NCBI GenBank assembly: GCA_002633005.1
Contig: NMRA01000068.1
Coordinates: 699,092 to 763,091, forward strand
Reading direction: 5' to 3'
DNA from: Phoronis australis
Lineage: Eukaryota; Phoronida; Phoronidae
Length of the DNA: 64,000 bases
The position numbers and the translations under genes were made by a program. Positions 45,320 to 57,200 of the stretch are shown here, in pieces (the stretch's first letter is position 1; every line of letters starts with the position of its first letter). Under the pieces are notes generated by a model that was not told the DNA's origin, made no database searches, and saw only the letters and a list, made by a program, of their open reading frames with translations.

Positions 45320-45545
45320 AGCATGGTCTCCCGTCGTCGTACCCTGCAACCCATCCCCAGCTGGCCGGCCGGTTGTGACCGAGTCGCTGGCCGTCCGGCT
45401 ACTAAGCCAGCTGTGGACGGGCAGCCAAATAATGGGCGATCCGGTGCAGACGGAAAGTCAGCAGTGGCCAGTTGCCCGGAAACACGTAGGTTGCCAGCCC
45501 AGTCGCAGGCCACTGCGCTAAATGTCATGCCTCCAATGTGATTTT
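45320..45545. other. GC-rich block in AT-rich surroundings
   Basis: A sharply delimited GC-rich stretch with recurring GGCCGGTTGTGACC, GGCCGTCCGG and GGCCAGTTGCCCGG words, unlike its neighbours. Both strands are open for about 100 codons, with Pro/Ala/Arg-rich, low-complexity translations and no domain. It may be a fragment of a mobile element. Confidence 0.5.
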
Positions 45546-45700
45546 TAAAGCGACCCACCTTCCGTCCAAGACAGCCGGACAGACCATTTAACTGCAATAA
45601 CATTGGTCTCAACTTGTTCTTCACTCAGGTTAGAATTGATTTATGGCACTCGAAACACAATAAAAACAAATAACATTGAATGTACAGAAACGTACACATT

Positions 45701-45706
45701 TTTATT
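45701..45706 (-). terminator. Candidate glypican polyadenylation signal
   Basis: The minus strand reads AATAAAAATGTGTACG and then a CATTC-type cleavage context about 20-25 bases on. It lies 5.2 kb past the glypican stop, so it would imply a long 3' UTR. This is a prediction from motif and spacing only. Confidence 0.4.
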
Positions 45707-48700
45707 AAAATAATACCTGATCTACATACTCATGACTACTTACTGAAAGATACATTAACATAACATAACATACAGATGATGAAAACGCTTAACAATGCAG
45801 ATTCAGGTCGAGTTTACTCTACAATTGTTTTAGGCAAAAACTTCACTAAATGGGTTAAATTAAGTATTGTGTACAACGAAAATGGAGGCTACATCGTTTA
45901 CAGTACTCCTGGGTTAATACCTGAAATTTCACATTTTCACTTTTAAACGCACGTTCTTTCCTACAGTACCCCTAGCCCCTTTAGCATACATTTGGGTTTT
46001 GGCCAAGTCCATGACGAGGCAACCAAAAATGCATAGTTTACTGTAGAGCAAGCACGTCTGTTTCTGGGAAACTATTGGCTTCTGTGTTCAGCCAAGTCAG
46101 AAATCCGACTACGAATAGCCATAAGTTGATTTTTTGTCGCATTTTTCACGTTTTGTTTTGCATCTATTCGATTCTAGGGATTTCTGTCTTTTGACTTCAG
46201 CTGTAGACAAATTTTTAGCCTTAGATCAATTTTCGTGAGACAGTCGCCATTTGACTGATTTTTTTGCCAAAAAGTAAAAGACAAAAATCTCTGGAAGAGT
46301 CTATTGACTTGTCTTTCTACTTCAGGCTAGAAATCAGTCAACAGATGGCTTCGCCTGTTTCAGTAAAACAGGCTAAAACTGGAAGTCAGAAAATCTGCAT
46401 AGACAAATCTGCTCCACTAAACAGAAGAGGCGACAAAACGTTTCAAAGAATGCAGACAAAAATTGACCTTTAACTAATTCTAGTTGGATTTGTGCCTTCA
46501 GGCTTAAGTCAAGTCATTAAAACCAACAACATCTCGCGGAAACAAGCTGCAGTTATTTACTTTCATGAAAATTGGTGTAGTGGTGTATGTATAGTTACCG
46601 ACTTAACATCCATTTGAGAAGCCCAAGAGTGATATGGCCATTTTCCCCTGAATGGTGAGGTGCACACTTCAAGTAGGGGCACAGACTAAAATAAATTTTA
46701 ACCCAACCTATGGATAATTAATTAGACAATTTGCTTACAAAGAGTATATTGTAAGGTGAAGTTTTGTTTGGCATGTGAAGTAGCAGACACCAATGCAACC
46801 TTAAGGTGGTTAAACGACCCCCCATTATTTTTGTCCAAGCTCAACTTGCCCACCCTATTGTTTTCGTGCTCCTCAATTTTAACGCCATCAGCATACCTAG
46901 ACAAGTAAGGTATCGGAAAACATCCCTGAGCTAAAACGAAGAGAACTGACCAATAAGACACTCTACAGGCCAACAGTTTATATGGACATTAGAAAATGTG
47001 GTTCAGATCTGTTTTCTTGGAAATTGAAGCAATAGTTTTTAGTTGTCCATATTGTCAAAAAGAAAAAGGCATCGGATGCCCTCTCGTAACTGGAAACTTC
47101 TTTTTTCCTTGTAACATCTGATGCCAACCAAAATGGATCCCCGTCTTTCTTAGCCAGCATCACCAGATGGTAGCTGAGGAGCACAGGTTTCAAACAGTTG
47201 GATGAACTGAACTGAACCAATTATGTTATCCTTGACCTTAACTGTTATACAGAATACTTAACAAATGGCTGTATGTTCCTGAATCTTAAATGTTAATAAG
47301 TGGTCCCAAAAAAACTCTAATATAATCACCTCAATCTTACTAACAAGAATGATCTTCAGCAAAGCAACAAAAATGAAATATAACAAGTTGTTGTAAAATA
47401 CCAAGTTCTTCATATTGAGTCCAAATGTTGCATCCATATCAAGAACTAGAGTGTGTTGTCTCGCCTATTAAAAATAGTTCGTGGGGGTGATCTGTGTGAC
47501 ACTACAAAGGAATTATTGGAATGTCACATCCAGAAAACTATCACTTAACTCTCATTGATGGGATAAATATATAAAGACATAAATGATCTTGAATGAAATT
47601 TAAATACATAACCAAAGAAATACCAACTGTTGTCATGGTAACAAAGCATATGCCAAAAGAGCTTTTTTACAGTTCCTTGGTGAACTAATCTTGTTTTGGA
47701 GTTCATTAGTTTTCAACCTAATTATTGTACTTTAAGCTAATGTACACAATGATAAAAAGTCATATACTCTCAGTATAAAATATTATAATACTTGTTCATG
47801 CAATAGAAACGTGATAAAATGACAATAATACTAGTCTGTAATATATCGGCTTACAGCTGTCAAGTTAACATCTTAACATTTTCATTGACATTCTCTGGAC
47901 AAAACAACGAGAGTGATTGTCAGTTTCTTCATGAGAGCATTCTACGGCTGTTTTGGTCAATTATTCATTACAGCTACAACACAATCACTACAATACAAAA
48001 TAGAAATTACCTCACAGAATCCTTACTTTCACAAACCAACGCATGCTTCAAAATGTTTTCCAAATTTGTTTTGAAGGAAAACTCCTTTCTCCAGCTATAC
48101 ACAGTAATACAGTCATAAAACAGTTTTCCAGGAATGAGCCAAAATCTTGTTCGGTTCTGTTTCACTATTATAGAGCATTCCAGTGCCCAGCCATGTAAGA
48201 CTATGGACATAGTGATCATAAAATACTGCTGCTGCGTTTTAGAAGAGTTGTTCAAACTGTGCAGCATGTACTCATAGAGTTATACAATACTACAAATATA
48301 CCAATATACTACATGAAAAATACAATATCAAATCTCCGCTTTCCATCAACTTATCCTATAACTTAATCCCTTCCATTCCAAAAACAACATTCGATTTACA
48401 CCACATACCTTATAAATTTGGTATTAACTAAAAAGTTGCTGAGTCAAAACTGGAGGTGGTAACAGGATTTCAAAAGAACTAACAGTTTGTCAGTGCAGGA
48501 GACCAGGTTCGACAAGCTGGCTTGTTAAGGCGTCTCATTTTATGCGCCCAGCGTTGTCACTTATCATCACATTAAGGAAGAAGAGCAATTTTAAAGAGAT
48601 AAGTGGCGTAAATCCAAAATTTACTTCTTGGGCAGGACATGGGTTTACACATGTTTTAAATAAACAACTAAAGTGGAAGTTCTTTCTGAAAATCTGTCTT

Positions 48701-50449
48701 GGAAAAACATTTCCAAAAAATACACTAACATAAGCACCAATCCTATGCTCCGGAAAAACTATTAAGAACTCTAATACTATACCCTGTGAACCAGTGAAAA
48801 ATAAAAAAATTTACCACAAGCCATGGATGACCAATTTGACAAATGTAAAAACATTTCTCACACAGAGATTATGACAATTCAACTGAATCAACACCAATTG
48901 TTGATGAAATACAAAATTTTATAAAACATTCTGCAATTAAGCGGATTTAAAAACTCTAATCATAAATCATACGCAAAACACGAAGCACAAAACGCATGTT
49001 TTAAAGCATGTGATCTCGAGCCATTACCAAAAACCACATTATTTAAATAGTGGTTCAATTGGAAATGCAAGAAAATCCAAACAGACTTTGAAATGCAGCA
49101 TAACTTCACCAATTTAGGACACATTAATGTGGACAAAGAGAATTCTTTTACAAACTTTAGAAAGTAGCACCAAGTATATGCTTTACCATTTTCAACAGTT
49201 TCATCTTATGTTTCCACTTGACAATGTTTTGCGAAACTGTGCAATTCATAACATTACAAGCCCTTGAAAAACAAAAAAGATTAATTCTGGCAATTCATTT
49301 TTGGACAAAATTGGTGAGATTTTAGTACAAAGCCTGTACAACTGGTGCTTTTGGTTATAGCTAGTCGCAATTGCCACATCGTGAATTCAACTCTCCTGTT
49401 CAGCACTCACACTTTTCAATGCGAGTGTTACAACTGACTTGGAAGAAGTACGGCATCAAAATAACAAATAGCATACTAATCTCAATGCCAAATGCTAACT
49501 AGCATAGCAACAATGTACAATTGAGGGCCAAGTGCCCATTGGATGCATAGGATTATGGGTAAATACTGCAGAATCAGATAGGGCACTGTTGCATTCAAGG
49601 AAGTGGTAATTACTGCCATAGATGCAGTTCACATTTCGAGCAGGAAAACTAAACCAGTAAAGCCATTGAAGCCACATGCAGTGAAACAAGATCTGGAGAA
49701 TTGATATGCACCTACTGTGTACATCACATACAGCACAGATAGACGCAAAGCCAGTCATCCAAAATCAGAGGGAGAATCTTCACAATAACCCTACCAGGTG
49801 ACAATACTCACTTGGCAACCTTGTGTAGAGAGAGTGCAGCAATCGTCAACAAACTCTTAAAGTTACTTATAGTAAGACATTGAAGAATATATCACACAGG
49901 TTTGTACAGGAAGTTTGCAGAAAAGTAGGAACATTTTGTCAAAGAGGTAGGAATACTTATGTACATTTGGTGTATTGTTAGTTACACATTTGAGTAAGTC
50001 TGTTTATATCTGTATTAACATCTTACAGATTGGATCGTTCATTTTTTCATGCTAGCTAGTTGTCAAAATTCGATCATTTTGATTGAAGATAGTGTTATGC
50101 ATGAGTCAGTGTTAATGTTACCCTTGCTCCCTTCCACAGCACCTAGTCTCACTGGATATATCAGTGCCAGATTAACAATGCAGCACAACTACCATAATAT
50201 GTTACGAGCCCTGCGCTTTTTGGGGCTCCACGAACCCAAAAATCACACAAAGGAACAAAAATAATGCGCACTAACCACAAAAATCACACATACAAACATT
50301 CTCACGAGCATCTGAATCACACGCACGAACCACCAAACGATAAAGTGCTCATATGCGTGATTTTGGAATTGTACCCCTGAATTGGTAGATACCAAAATTG
50401 TAATTACCAATATGCTGCGTAGCACAATAAAGCTTTATCCAAACATTGA

Positions 50450-50715
50450 TGGGTGCTCTCAGATCCCCAGGTGTCGTCTCCAAATTTCATGAAAATTCGT
50501 CAAGTAACTCAGAAGTTACATAGGAAATGTAAAAAATTTGTCACTAGGGGGAAGAGCGGTAGTTGAATTTGTCCAAAAAATGTGTGTACTGTCCCATCCA
50601 TGACAGGAACAAGTCTGTAAAATTTCAAGAACACCCATCAAGAGATACAGCAGGAGATGCTGGACGGACAGAGACAACAACTATACGCGCCCACGCAATG
50701 TATGTCGGCACATAA
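50450..50715 (+). repeat. CTCF-like repeat family copy with 3' terminus
   Basis: Contains TTTCATGAAAATTCGTCAAG, GTCACTAGGGGGAAGAGCGG, GAGATACAGCAGGAGATGCT, GGACGGACAGAGACAACAAC and the end GTCGGCACATAAAAAATT. The terminus matches that of the array ending near 13030. Confidence 0.65.
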
Positions 50716-50929
50716 AAAATTCTCTCAAAGGTACTTACAAATAGTACTGTATGTGGCTTTAATGTCTAGTTAAGTTAAGTTAAGGAAGATCTATTATACT
50801 CCTGATACGTTGTGCGAGTTGTTTTACCAAAAGTAATGTCCTCTGGCCTCATAAGGAGGACCAACTGACGATACATAGATATCACAGTGCTACATTACAA
50901 ATAACAGTCAACATCAGACACACTCTTCA

Positions 50930-51264
50930 TCAACACCTGCTGACTACTACTGACATAATGGCAACAACCACAACAGTGAAAGTTGCTGTGACAAATGAAG
51001 CAGCACCCCGTAAGTCTCTACTTGAAGGCATTTTTGTTGCTTTTCCTGATTTGGGAAGATTTGTGGAGAACGTGATATCGCTGTCGCCATTGGACGGGTT
51101 ATATCTTGGTGGTAAGTTGCCGTTTGGATTATTTGGAAGTCCAGGCAGAATAGAGCGGACTCCTCCTTCGTTAACACCACCATTGCCAGACCCCCTATTC
51201 CAGTCATCACCACTGCCGTCACCACTTCCATCACCACTACCACTTCCAAAAGCTTGCTCCATTT
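50930..51264 (-). CDS. Glypican last exon: GAG-attachment and GPI signal
   Basis: The acceptor is ttgcttttctag|AAATGG. It encodes [20 protein letters not shown] then [10 protein letters not shown], with at least five Ser-Gly sites next to acidic residues, as needed for heparan sulfate chain addition. The C-terminus is a [10 protein letters not shown]-like candidate GPI cleavage region and the hydrophobic tail [17 protein letters not shown] before SRC and TGA at 50932-50930. Confidence 0.93.
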
Positions 51265-54200
51265 CTAGAAAAGCAAGGATAACTATCAGCCACACATATA
51301 AGAATGCAATAATTGAAATCTTTGACTAGCACTTTGAAAACTGGATGATCTTTGCACTACCTTAGGGCTGTTCCAGTAAAAAACGTATGGGAGGGGGGGA
51401 AGGCACTCTCATTTCTTATCCACCGCCCATATTTTTCTTTTCTTTCTCCAACCCACGACACATAATTTTTAATTAAGTTGAAATATAAAATGCAGTTTTT
51501 GAGATAATCAACCTGTCTTGTCAAAAACTAAAATGGCCAATGCTACGGTAGCTGTATCTGTCCGAAAATCGATTGGTGCTGGTGCATGCCAGCGGTCTAT
51601 CTCTATGCCAAATGTCATCATGACTAGAGCATTTGAAAGCTAACAGGGTGCCTCAGTAGTTGAATCCGTCCAAAACCTGACTGGTGCCGGCATATTCTTG
51701 CCATATACTTCAGTTTCGAATTTCATTGTGATACGTCAAGCAGTTTTTGAGACAATCAACACACAAGGAGTGGCTTGTTGAAAACTAAAGTAGCCAACAT
51801 GGGGTACCAAGGTTGCCAAATCGCCTGAAAATCAACTGGTGCTGGCGCATCCCCGCCAAGTAGGCCTACCTCTATACCAAATTTCATCATGATCCGCCAA
51901 GCAATTGTTGAGATAGTTGATGGACAAGAAATGATAATGACAGGCGGACCGACCACAAAGTGTTTGCAGGTGCAGAAAAATTCCATGTGAGATCACAACT
52001 CATGTCAGTTACCAGAAACATGCTTTTCAAAGACACCTGTGAGCAATACTTTTGGCAGCCACCAGGTGTCTCTGTGCACCATGTGTGTCTGTAATTTCAC
52101 TAAGATTGAATCTCAAACTGTCTCGTGTCTCCACGAACACTTATAGATTGCTATGCCAAGTGAATATTGGAACTTGTCTATATGACTCCTCATAGTTTTT
52201 ATTTAAAAATCATCAATTGTCTTAGATGTGTTAACACCAGTTAAGTGTTGCAGTAATTTTCATTCTAATATGACTGCAGTACAACATGTTCTTGTAATCG
52301 AGTTGCCCATGACTTGATTAATGGCATAGTGTACATATTGCCCTCTGTACACTAGCAAGATGCGCTTGTTTTTGGTTTTGGGATGTGTTTAGGTATCCGC
52401 CAAGTGAATTTTTGGTGAGTTTCTTTTGAGATGTGTCTGGCTGAAAATACCCTCAGGGTAAAAAATACCACCTAGTTTTAATGCATTACTTCTTACAAGA
52501 ACGGCCACCCATAATATGAACTTTATTCTAAAGACCACCACCCATAAAGTTTTATTTCAACTGCCGTACCCCCCTCCCATACAGATTTTGCTGGAACAGC
52601 CCATACCTTTTCCAGTGCATTTTGGAAAAAAAGGGGAAAGTGCTCTAGTGAGTGACACTTGGCAAAATTGAATGATAATTGACAATGGTGACAAATGATG
52701 ACAAGAATAGCCTTGTAGACTACAACCTTGCAAAACCGTATGAAACATGACACTGATGATGGTGATGACGACCAGGATGATGGTGACGAGGTTCCTTCAA
52801 ATAGCAATACTTCATAATGATGAATAACTCTACCAACAAATTGTCCCGTGACAAAAATACTTAACATCAAGAAAACTCCTTACCATCATAGTAGTTAACA
52901 TCAAGACCATAATACGCATTCTTTAATTTACTGGACATTGTTTTCAAATGCAGCGTTGCTCGGGTAATGATGAAATCTTTGTGACTGGTATCCACAGGTA
53001 CTTCAGGATTATTCTTTTGTTTCTTAAACCCATCTTCAATGACAGGATGGGTGTAGCTGCAAAACAGAAACAACTGTATACAAGATTCATGTTTTATTTA
53101 TGGGCTCCAAATTGAACAGTCGACATCCGATAGTTAAAGGGGAATATTACCTTGTTTGAAGGGGTTTTGGTCAATTCCAAATATTTTACTTATATTTAAA
53201 ATCTCACCGATTTAGGACACAACATGAAAGAAAAGTGGAACTTTTTTCATTAAAAATGAATAACATCAAATAAATGTTTTATCACTTTTAAGTTCAATAC
53301 TACCACTAGCATCAGTCTTGAGAAATAGGAAATGTTAGAAGCCTTTGAACAATGAAAAAAGATCAATTTTGGCAGAAATCACTTGGTGAGATGCTACCAT
53401 GATATGAAAGACACTCTGAACATTTTTTCCATAAAGATTAATTAAATACAAAAAAGAACATTTCTAAACTCAAAGTGTGATGCAGTAAACGACAAACACA
53501 GAAATTGGACCCACATGAAAACCCATGTCAGTAGGAACACATCTGCCGAATCCATCCGAAAATGGAAACATGCCATCTTTTCTTTGATAGAATTCTATAT
53601 ACCAAATTTCATAAAAACCTGACAAGGAACTTCAGTGAAACAAACGAGAACGGAAAAAAATGAAATTGCCACTAGGGGTACAGCATTAGTCGGATACGTA
53701 TGAAAGTCGTAATCTATTGTTAACTTCATATAAAAACACTAATTAAGGTTGATACAGATCCAAAAGACAGATTTAAGAGATACAGCTATGGGCACAAAAT
53801 AAAAGTGACACTGTGCCAATTTTCAAAATTGTCCAAAGAATGGTTTGATTGATAGAGGGGTGGACGTTAAAAAACAGGCTTGAAAATGGCAAAAATGGCC
53901 ACTGGGTGGTGCAAAATACCTCAAATCCATCCGAAAAAACAGGATAGCATCATCTTACCAATAGATGCCTATATTACAAATGTTATGAAAATCGTTGAGG
54001 ACCTCTTCATAGTAAGAACATACATACCAATTTTCAAAATCATCCTAAGAATGGTTTCGTTGATAGAGAGATGGACGACAAAAAACAGACCCAAAATCAG
54101 CAAAAATGACCACTAAGTGGCACAAAATCCATACCAAAACGTGAGGTTAGCGTCATCTCACCAATAGATGCTCATATTCCAAATTTTATGAAAATCCATT

Positions 54201-57200
54201 GAGGACCTTTGACGATAGAGATAAACGTAAAGATCTAAAATCGCCACTAAGGAGCATACCAGTAGTTAGATCCATTCAAAAGTCGTCATCCGTTGTCAAC
54301 TTCATATAAATAAATACACTTGCTAAATTTAGTAATGATCCTGCGGAAAGTTTAGGAAATACAGCCATGGGCGCAAAAAACTTAACTGCTACTGGGAGGT
54401 GCCATGGTAGTAAAAGTTATTGGAAAATCATCGCCAGCCATCCTCTTCATAGTTAGAACACACATGTCAATTTTCAGAATCATTCTTAGAGCGGTTTGGT
54501 TGACAGAGGGGCGGATGCCAAAAAACAGACTCGAAAACAGCAAAAATGGCCACTAGGTGGCGCAAAATATGAGAAATCCAACCGAAAACAGGAGGATAGC
54601 TTCATGTCATAAGTAGATGTGAATATGTCAAATTTTATGAAAATCCATAGAAGGCCTTTGAAGGTACATTAGTAAACGTAAAAAACCAAAATTACCACTA
54701 GGGGCACACCAGTGGTCGGATCCGTCTGAAAAGTCGCTCATGCCGTACATCCATAGAAGGAACAAGTGCAAAATTTCATGAACATCCGTCAAAGGGTTTT
54801 GGAGATAGAGCAGCAGATGCCGGACGGACACCAGACCGAGATGACAGAATAATGCATCCATAAGGATCACAATTGAATCTTGCTGCAGATTTTTTTTAAA
54901 TTTCAAGCTGTGCCACCAAACGCAGCCAAGTAAAATTTTACATTACCTTTTTTTATTAAAAAATATGTAGTAACAAAATTAATACTTTTCTATTTTCAAG
55001 TTCTGTGCCACATTTACCAATAAACAATATTTCTGAAAAATTGTCGCCATTGACAACAATGTTAGAAGCCTTTGACAAATGAAAAAAGGCAATTTTCAAA
55101 ATTATTTTTGTCTGAAACTGTTGATATTTTCCTGTAATATTATGGATCTCACCTGGTGTCATCAGTGCCATTCCAGCAGTTTTTATACTGCATCTCCTCT
55201 GTTGGCATTGCAAATCCCTGCTCTGTGCACACAGCATAAGGCAGATTCCCCCACACTCCTTTGGCCAACTGTACCTTCCCCTTGATGTCTCTCACAAGAG
55301 CATACAGGTTAGTTCCAGCTGCCGTTGGTGGCCGTGTTGGCTCCTTCTTTTTGCTTTTACGGCCATTACTAGCAAGCACATCAAAGTCATCATTGTAGTT
55401 AATTTGCCGTCTCTTGCGCATCAGGCGTGGAGGACCACAGCCAGTGAATATCTGGAAATAGATGATGTGCGATGCATGACAAGATCGTGAAAAAACGTAT
55501 CTAAACTAACAAATACAGTAAAATATAGTTAGCGGACGCAATAGCAAGTAAATTTTGGTGAAGGACTGTAATACATTCATAAGGTGTATGAAAGAGCATG
55601 GATGTTAAACTATGGAAATTTTGGGAAAAGAAGGGAATGACGCTTAACCGAATGAGGGCATTAGCCTGGATGAGAATGGCAAATACTTAGTTAATGATTT
55701 TCAATGTTTAGGAAATACGTACAAAAGAAAAGACACTGAAATTGACAATTTCATTCTTCAAAATGTCTAGTTTTTCAGCAAACAGCAATCAATACCAGAC
55801 TTTGCCTTCTAACCAACAACTAATTCAAGATGTAAATGGCCATGATCACAATTCCACAATTCAACACAAATCATCTAAACAGGCACAAAATTGGATGGAG
55901 TGCCTGGAAGAAAAATGTTTACTGACGCTTGTGTAAAAGTTCTACGCGAAGCAATTTGGGGTTTCCAAGTATTTAACAAATAGAGACTGTTTTACAAAAT
56001 CTGCAACGAACTGCAGTCAACATGAAGAGACAGTCTGGAGTACACGATACATTGGCAGCAACATGTGAGTGACAGATGACTCATACATATGTTGCGCGTG
56101 CTGCCCCAGAAACAAGGGCTTGAGAAATTCTTGCTGACTTTAAGATTACTCTGCTGAAAAGCAAGTTATGACTGTCGTTTGGCAAGCAATAGCCAATTGC
56201 TGTCATCTTCATGTTTTTTGCGATAAAAATTATACGTACATTCACACAGTCCGTTAATTAAGGACATTTCTAAGTCACGATCCTCTGCCGGGACTTTACG
56301 CAGTGCCGCGGAGATTTATTGTCGGGAATATTGCTACTGGATAATGAGGACATCTTCCATGAAAAATAATATGTTTTTCCACCAGAGTTTGGTAAGTTTA
56401 TCGTTGTCAGATTTAGTAACTATTGTATGGCGTTTTACACGGTTCGAAATACTTTGATATTTGGTTCGCCGAGAGTGAATCAATAGCGCCCTATCACAGA
56501 TCTACGCTACTGTTCAATGTGTAGGGTACGAAGCGTGTTTTACCTGAAAAGATTGTTCAGGCTAGTAATCGTGTTATCAATTGACACTGATGCCTAAAAT
56601 CAGCGATGTTTCTAATTGGTGACGTTCCTTGAGCAACTACTCAACTTTTGACTGTCCCAACTGGCGATCAGCTGTTCAGGCTGCGATTAGAACCGGAATG
56701 GCTGCATCACAAAGACAATGTCAATACACAAGTCGAGAAAATGAGAGGGGTTTCCGATGGGGGCACATAATATAAAGGGCATAAAATGTGTAGTTATTAA
56801 GTAGTGGTTGTGTGGAATAAAATAAATCAAAGACATGTTGCACAAAAGTACATGTATTAAACATGTTTAAAAGGCAGTTGGCTCATTTTAACCCCTCTTT
56901 AACATACCAGACAGTCACAGATACTATTCTTCTATCTAAACAATTTTGACAAAATTATTGGATACTGTCTCAAAAGGTTCAAAGTACTGCAGTTTTACAG
57001 TAACAGAAACCTACCTTCTTAGATACATCGTTGCTGTTTTCCTGGAAATGCATAATGGCGTCCGAAATCTTCAAGTCAATTGGGTCCACTACAGACTCTA
57101 TGTTGAAGGGGCCTTCAAGTCTTTCTGCCACCATCATCAACGATTCTGGAAAAACGCAGTTGCAATGTTTAAGGTCAGTTCATTTCTAAATTGCCTACCT

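Larger units (their letters stand above)
44761..50929 (-). other. Possible long glypican 3' UTR and intergenic region
   Basis: No convincing coding exon was seen on either strand between the RECQL5 3' end and the glypican stop codon at 50930. Candidate minus-strand AATAAA signals lie at 45706-45701 (followed by a plausible cleavage context) and 44766-44761. The AT-rich, repeat-poor part (about 45650-50000) would suit a 5-kb 3' UTR, but no transcript evidence exists here. A repeat of the 4516 module lies near 45170-45215, and a GC-rich block at 45320-45545. Confidence 0.4.

Noticed and set aside
50947-51329. Open frames on both strands over the last glypican exon
   Set aside because: Shadows of the Ser-Gly-rich glypican exon, whose frame is fixed by phase with the preceding exon and by the GPI tail.
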